The notes under the pieces were generated by a model. That model ran no database searches. It was not told where the DNA came from and worked only from the letters and a program-made list of their open reading frames with translations. A stretch of 64,000 bases of DNA from Verrucomicrobiia bacterium (lineage in GTDB: Bacteria; Verrucomicrobiota; Verrucomicrobiia; JABWAM01), in contig JAQUAF010000012.1 in NCBI GenBank assembly GCA_028687435.1, positions 1 to 64,000 of the forward strand. The letters are read 5' to 3'. Every line of letters begins with the position of its first letter. Within the stretch, counting starts at the first letter, position 1. Below, in pieces: positions 60,151 to 64,000 of this stretch. The translations under genes were made by a program, and so were the position numbers.

Positions 60151-61269
60151 ATGAACACAAAGCCAATAATTTCTTTTTTTGCCCAATACTATGACCGGTT
60201 GATTGCCTTGGTCGTGGCCGTGTTCATGGTTGGCTGCATGGGATGGCTTGTGTTTTTGGTGAAAGACTTGCAGGAGGAGATTGGACGGCAGGATGCGATT
60301 CCAACCCGTGGGGCGGATTTCAAGCCGGTCAGCACCGAGCCTTTTGAGAAAACCATTGCAATATTGCAGAATCCGCCTTCTTGGACAACGAACGGGTTGG
60401 CGACCAATGTCAATCCGCGTTTATTTGTGGCGCCGGTCATGAAGCATTACCCGGGGGAAATGAAGATTGTGAGGTATGTTGATCCTGTTGGTAAGGGGGG
60501 GGTGAGTCCCGAGGGAATTCCCTACGAATGGCTGAAAAAATACCGGTTTAATCTTTTTGATCTCGTGGCCGAGACCGATCCGGACAATGACGGATTTACC
60601 GTGCGTGAGGAGTATCATGCAAAGTCAGATCCCACGGATGCCAACAGTCATCCCGATTTTGGGATGAAACTGCGTTTTGTGAGAGCCCTTCATGAGCCAT
60701 TCATGTTCAAGTTGACCGGGAGGGTTGGGAGCACTGAACAGACACGTTTTTCCATCTTGCGAAGGGATGGTTCCAAAAATTACTTCGTGAAGCTCAACGA
60801 AGAGATTCCCGACAAGGAAACGCCCGGCTATAAGGTGGTAAAATTTGAAGAAAAGTATGAGAATCGTCCGGACCCCTATGTGAAAATCGGGGGAAAACCT
60901 GTCATGGTAAAGACGGATGTTTCGGAGTTGACGGTTGTCAAGGGGGGGGAGGAGCCGGTGGTGATGGTTATGAAACAGGAAGCAGTGAGGGCGGATCTTT
61001 GCGCCCAGCTTTATTTCATACCTGACGGACGGACTTTCAAGGCGAATAAAGGGATGGTGTTTTCGTTGCAAGATGGTCAATATCAAGTACTTAGCATTAA
61101 AAAACTTGACGGGGACAAGCTGGAAGTGTTAATCCAGAGGCTCAACCCGGCGAGCCAGCCTTTTTTGGTGCCAAATTTTAACCCTGATGAGCTGAAAAAG
61201 ACACCCCAACCCAATTCTGAATCCCAGCCAGGCCTTCCCCCCGGCTTTCCTGGGATGCCCACCCCGTAA
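60151..61269 (+). CDS. Single-span envelope protein in the Amuc_1099 position
   Basis: A 372-residue protein with one transmembrane helix (IALVVAVFMVGCMGWLVFLV). A loop DLVAETDPDNDGFTVREEYH followed by DPTDANSHPDF closely resembles a thrombospondin type 3 calcium-binding repeat, an unusual addition to a pilus component. The rest is beta-rich with a C-terminal proline-rich segment. Position between the PilO-like protein and the secretin suggests a PilP-like linker role, by inference. Confidence 0.62.
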   Translation: MNTKPIISFFAQYYDRLIALVVAVFMVGCMGWLVFLVKDLQEEIGRQDAIPTRGADFKPVSTEPFEKTIAILQNPPSWTTNGLATNVNPRLFVAPVMKHYPGEMKIVRYVDPVGKGGVSPEGIPYEWLKKYRFNLFDLVAETDPDNDGFTVREEYHAKSDPTDANSHPDFGMKLRFVRALHEPFMFKLTGRVGSTEQTRFSILRRDGSKNYFVKLNEEIPDKETPGYKVVKFEEKYENRPDPYVKIGGKPVMVKTDVSELTVVKGGEEPVVMVMKQEAVRADLCAQLYFIPDGRTFKANKGMVFSLQDGQYQVLSIKKLDGDKLEVLIQRLNPASQPFLVPNFNPDELKKTPQPNSESQPGLPPGFPGMPTP

Positions 61270-61286
61270 AATAAAGGACAGTGCAT

Positions 61287-63821
61287 ATGAAAAAATCGAT
61301 CTCACCCTATCTGGGAATCGCCTTTGTGGCGGTTTTTGGCACTGGCATAATTCCATTGAAAGCGGCAGTGGCGGAGAAAGAATCCGCCATGAACGCCGCT
61401 TCGGTATCGGAACAGGAGACGATTCGGCGTCAGGAGGCCGCCATCCATGCCAAACAATTGATTCGAGAGGCCCGCAGTTTGCAAGGCGAAGGGGAATACG
61501 CCAAAGCGTTGGGCAAGTATGATGAAGCATCCAAGAAACTGACCGGGGCGCCAGCGAGCGTGGAGGATGAGATTGCGCTGGCACAGGGGATGTCAAGTTG
61601 TTTATGTGAAATTGCTCGTGAGGAGTTTGGCCGAAAAGATTATAAGGCGGCCATGGAACATGCGGACAAGGCATATCAAGTCGACAACAATAATGAAAAA
61701 GCCGCGGATCTTTACAATAGCGCGAGCCGGTATGTGAACAAGGAACAGAGCGAAAAGGATGCGAAGCAGAAGTTTGCGGCAGCCAATCCGGAAATTACAA
61801 ACCAGGATTTCAAGGACAAGCAGAAGGAGATTCTGCGTCTTTACAGTGCGGCGGAGAATTATTACAAGAGCGAGCAATTTGACCAGGCGGAGGTTTGCCT
61901 GAAGAAAATCGTGCGCATTGATCCTTACAGCGCCACGGCGTATCATCGTTTAAGGGAGGTTCAACTGGCCAAGCATCGAAAATTGTCACCGGCCCGGCAG
62001 CAGACGGAAGCCGAAGCCATGTTTGATGTGCAAAAGAGCTGGGTTCTTCCCAACAAGCGAGACAAGGATGTAACGCGGAATGTGGAGAATAATGCGATCG
62101 CCGAACCGCAGGGGAAAGGTCCCATTGTCAAGAAGTTGAACAGTTTGAAGATTTCCAGGATAGAGTTTGACAACACTCCGTTGAAAAGCGCTGTTGATTT
62201 TCTGATCAATGCGAGCCGGGATGTGGATCCCGACAAACAGGGGGTGAACATTTTGATTGAGAAATCGGCGGCAGGTGGAATCAGCGTTCCCGTGGCGACA
62301 GCGGCCCCCGGTTTGCCTCCGGTTGATGCAGGCGCCGCCGCCGCCCCTGCGGCGCCGATTCCCGCGCCGGTTGTTGAGGCGGGAGGCATTACCGTGACCT
62401 TGAATTTGCGCGATGTGCCGCTTGTCCAGGCCATCAAGTTTCTCACCCAGGTGACAGGGCTGAAGTATCGTGTGGATGAACAGGCCGTGGTATTGTCGTT
62501 TGGCGAATCCGTGGCGCGTCCGCGGACGCGGATTTACAATGTCAATCCGGGTGTTTTCCGTTCATTCATGGAGGGAGGCACGACTGCGGGGGGCGGCGGA
62601 GGTGGCGGGGGAGGGGGCGGTGGCGGAGGTTTTGTCGGGATGGGAACGGGCAACAAGGGTGTCCAGACCGAGGATGCCAAGAAGGTGTTCGAGGGATTTG
62701 GCATCAGTTTCCCTATGGGGACCAGCGCGTCTTACAAAGACAATCTGAGCGTTTTGATTGTGACTCACACGGAAGAAGTTTTGGATCAGATCGACGAGAT
62801 CATGCTCAAGATCAACAAGGTGACGCCGCAGGTGAGCATCGAGGCAAAGTTCATGGAGGTGAGGCAGTCCGATCTTGACGAGTTGGGATTCCGCTGGGCT
62901 TTTGCGCCGTCAACCCAGAACCAGTACACGGTTGAATCCGGGCAGGGCACGGCCCTGCCGGGGATTCCGATCGGCGGGCCATACCGCGGCTTGGGCAATC
63001 CGATGACGGGCGCCTTGCGCAATTCCTCGACCATATCGGCGGGGGCATTGGACGCCCTGTTGACGGGTGTGGGCACCACCCTGATGCCGGCGGGCGCCGC
63101 GACGGTCATGACCGTCACGGGAGTGCTGACCAATCCGCAAGTGCAGGTGATGATCGACGCCCTGTCGCAGCGCGGGATGACAAATCTTTTGATGGCGCCG
63201 AGGGTGACCACCACCAGCGGTGAATCGGCCAAGATTCTTGTGACGCGGGAGTTTATTTATCCGTCCACCTACAGTGATCCGCAGGTGCAGACCGGCACGT
63301 CGGGAAATGCCGGAGGCCAGGGCAGCGTGGGTATCACGGCGCCTTCTCCCAGCGCGTTTCAGACACGCGAGGTGGGGGTGATTTTGGAGGTGAAACCCCA
63401 GGTGGGGCCGGATAATTACACGATCAACCTGACCCTTTCCCCCGAGGTGCTTGATTTTGAGGGGTTCATCAACTACCAGACTTATGCGGTGGCGAACACC
63501 GCCTCGTACACCTTCACATTGCAGCAGCCGTTGTTCAACAAGCGGACCATCAACACCAGCGTGACCATCTGGGATGGCAACACCGTGGTGCTGGGCGGTT
63601 TGATCCGGGAGGACAACACCAAGGTTGACGACAAGGTGCCGTTTTTGGGCGATGTGCCTTTCTTCGGGCGTTTGTTCCGCAGCAAGGTGGATTCCTCGAC
63701 CAAGCGGAATTTGATGATTTTCCTCAGCGCCCGGATTGTGAATCCGGACGGCAATCCATTCCGCCAGCTCAAGTCGGAAGAAGTCAAGTTTTCCACGGAG
63801 ACCGGCGGTTTGGGCCAGTAA
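61287..63821 (+). CDS. pilQ: Secretin, PilQ/GspD type
   Basis: An 844-residue outer-membrane channel subunit. A signal sequence is followed by helical TPR-like repeats (about 40-230), then secretin N-domains (ISRIEFDNTPLKSAVDFLIN and VTLNLRDVPLVQAIKFLTQV). A polyglycine run of about 14 residues near 435-450 interrupts the next region. The C-terminal secretin domain has VMIDALSQRGMTNLLMAPRVTT, REVGVILEVKPQV and the signature TVVLGGLIREDNTKVDDKVPFLGDVPFFGRLFRS. It is the last gene of the operon; the order equals Akkermansia Amuc_1102-1098. ATG 61287 is preferred to GTG 61281. Confidence 0.9.
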   Translation: MKKSISPYLGIAFVAVFGTGIIPLKAAVAEKESAMNAASVSEQETIRRQEAAIHAKQLIREARSLQGEGEYAKALGKYDEASKKLTGAPASVEDEIALAQGMSSCLCEIAREEFGRKDYKAAMEHADKAYQVDNNNEKAADLYNSASRYVNKEQSEKDAKQKFAAANPEITNQDFKDKQKEILRLYSAAENYYKSEQFDQAEVCLKKIVRIDPYSATAYHRLREVQLAKHRKLSPARQQTEAEAMFDVQKSWVLPNKRDKDVTRNVENNAIAEPQGKGPIVKKLNSLKISRIEFDNTPLKSAVDFLINASRDVDPDKQGVNILIEKSAAGGISVPVATAAPGLPPVDAGAAAAPAAPIPAPVVEAGGITVTLNLRDVPLVQAIKFLTQVTGLKYRVDEQAVVLSFGESVARPRTRIYNVNPGVFRSFMEGGTTAGGGGGGGGGGGGGGFVGMGTGNKGVQTEDAKKVFEGFGISFPMGTSASYKDNLSVLIVTHTEEVLDQIDEIMLKINKVTPQVSIEAKFMEVRQSDLDELGFRWAFAPSTQNQYTVESGQGTALPGIPIGGPYRGLGNPMTGALRNSSTISAGALDALLTGVGTTLMPAGAATVMTVTGVLTNPQVQVMIDALSQRGMTNLLMAPRVTTTSGESAKILVTREFIYPSTYSDPQVQTGTSGNAGGQGSVGITAPSPSAFQTREVGVILEVKPQVGPDNYTINLTLSPEVLDFEGFINYQTYAVANTASYTFTLQQPLFNKRTINTSVTIWDGNTVVLGGLIREDNTKVDDKVPFLGDVPFFGRLFRSKVDSSTKRNLMIFLSARIVNPDGNPFRQLKSEEVKFSTETGGLGQ

Positions 63822-63840
63822 AAGGAAGAATATTTCCGCG

Positions 63841-63880
63841 CGGCGGGCCTTCCCGGTTTGGGGAGGCCCGCCGTTTTTTT
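63841..63880 (+). terminator. Rho-independent terminator of the pilus-like operon
   Basis: GGCGGGCCTTCCC and GGGGAGGCCCGCC form a strong 12-13 bp stem with a short loop, followed by TTTTTTT. It begins about 20 nt after the secretin stop. The T run ends at the stop codon of the gene entering from the right on the minus strand. Confidence 0.9.
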
Positions 63881-64000
63881 CAGGATGGGCGAAAGGGCTT
63901 GTTCAGCAGATCAATGGTTTCGCGGAGTTTTTGACGGAGAATGTCGATCTGGCGTGGGTCGGTGATTTTACGCCCTCCATTGTCGCGCAGGTAGAAGACG
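63880..64000 (-). CDS. Unknown gene, C-terminal fragment
   Basis: The last 39 codons of a minus-strand gene entering from the right edge; the stop is 63880-63882. The peptide is charged and helical (ITDPRQIDILRQKLRETIDLL) with a short proline-containing end. No family can be recognised from so little sequence. Confidence 0.45.
   Translation of the reverse strand, partial: VFYLRDNGGRKITDPRQIDILRQKLRETIDLLNKPFRPS

Noticed and set aside
63846..63878. Eighth copy of the interspersed repeat
   Set aside because: Although GC-rich and palindromic, its sequence is unrelated to the family, and the T run marks an ordinary terminator.

Overview
The window reads as a moderately GC-rich chromosome segment of a Verrucomicrobiota-like bacterium. 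The best evidence is the last gene block (56.5-63.8 kb). It has the order of the Akkermansia Amuc_1102-1101-1100-1099-1098 locus: a small exported protein, a PilM protein with a PilN-like tail, two single-span envelope proteins and a secretin. An H-x9-DG-like pseudopilin, two DUF4091 proteins, CehA/McbA-type metallohydrolases and several Gfo/Idh/MocA oxidoreductases fit the same phylum. This assignment is an inference from gene content; no rRNA or tRNA gene was seen.

Layout. 0-4.5 kb: start of an IclR-type regulator with two tandem operators, a trpE/hisI/metallo-beta-lactamase-fold operon, a cupin with a cysteine-rich tail, and thiD. 4.7-15.5 kb: mostly housekeeping on the plus strand (methyltransferase, TPR membrane protein, thiG, NtrC-type regulator, mdh, dapB, folK, DEAD-box helicase, panB, LPS-core-type glycosyltransferase). 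15.8-29.4 kb: a carbohydrate-related accessory island with two Gfo/Idh oxidoreductases, an acetyl-xylan-esterase-like hydrolase, a GntR/LacI-type regulator with divergent promoters, a LamG-PHP metallohydrolase, a DUF4091 protein, a pseudopilin and a broken CBM9/PHP gene. 29.4-31.6 kb: a scrambled segment with a 279-bp terminal-inverted-repeat element, an IS630 transposase remnant and a shortened cNMP-binding/SLC13 permease. 31.7-38.2 kb: a minus-strand exopolysaccharide operon headed by a GH18-CE4-GT2 tri-modular enzyme. 38.3-46.0 kb: DUF2851, rdgB, ispH, a creD operon with its own winged-helix regulator, and a 4Fe-4S protein. 47.0-56.4 kb: a second DUF4091 protein, pyrR-pyrB-sugar kinase, RNase R and a membrane metallopeptidase. 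56.5-63.8 kb: the pilus-like/secretin operon, closed by a strong terminator.

Two layers of non-coding repeats run through the window. The first is a family of seven interspersed copies of about 120-260 bp, all on the plus strand. Three copies fold into 26-30 bp hairpins, with a compensatory base change between copies. The second is a set of short periodic words (heptamer TTGAATC, nonamer TTNACAGGA, TTAGGC units, CCGCAAAAAGGC). These occur as tandem runs, or as inverted pairs at gene ends. Neither layer is explained by the genes. The carbohydrate island also shows promoters that place transcription starts almost at the AUG (leaderless or near-leaderless), one with a 14-bp palindromic operator inside the promoter spacer.
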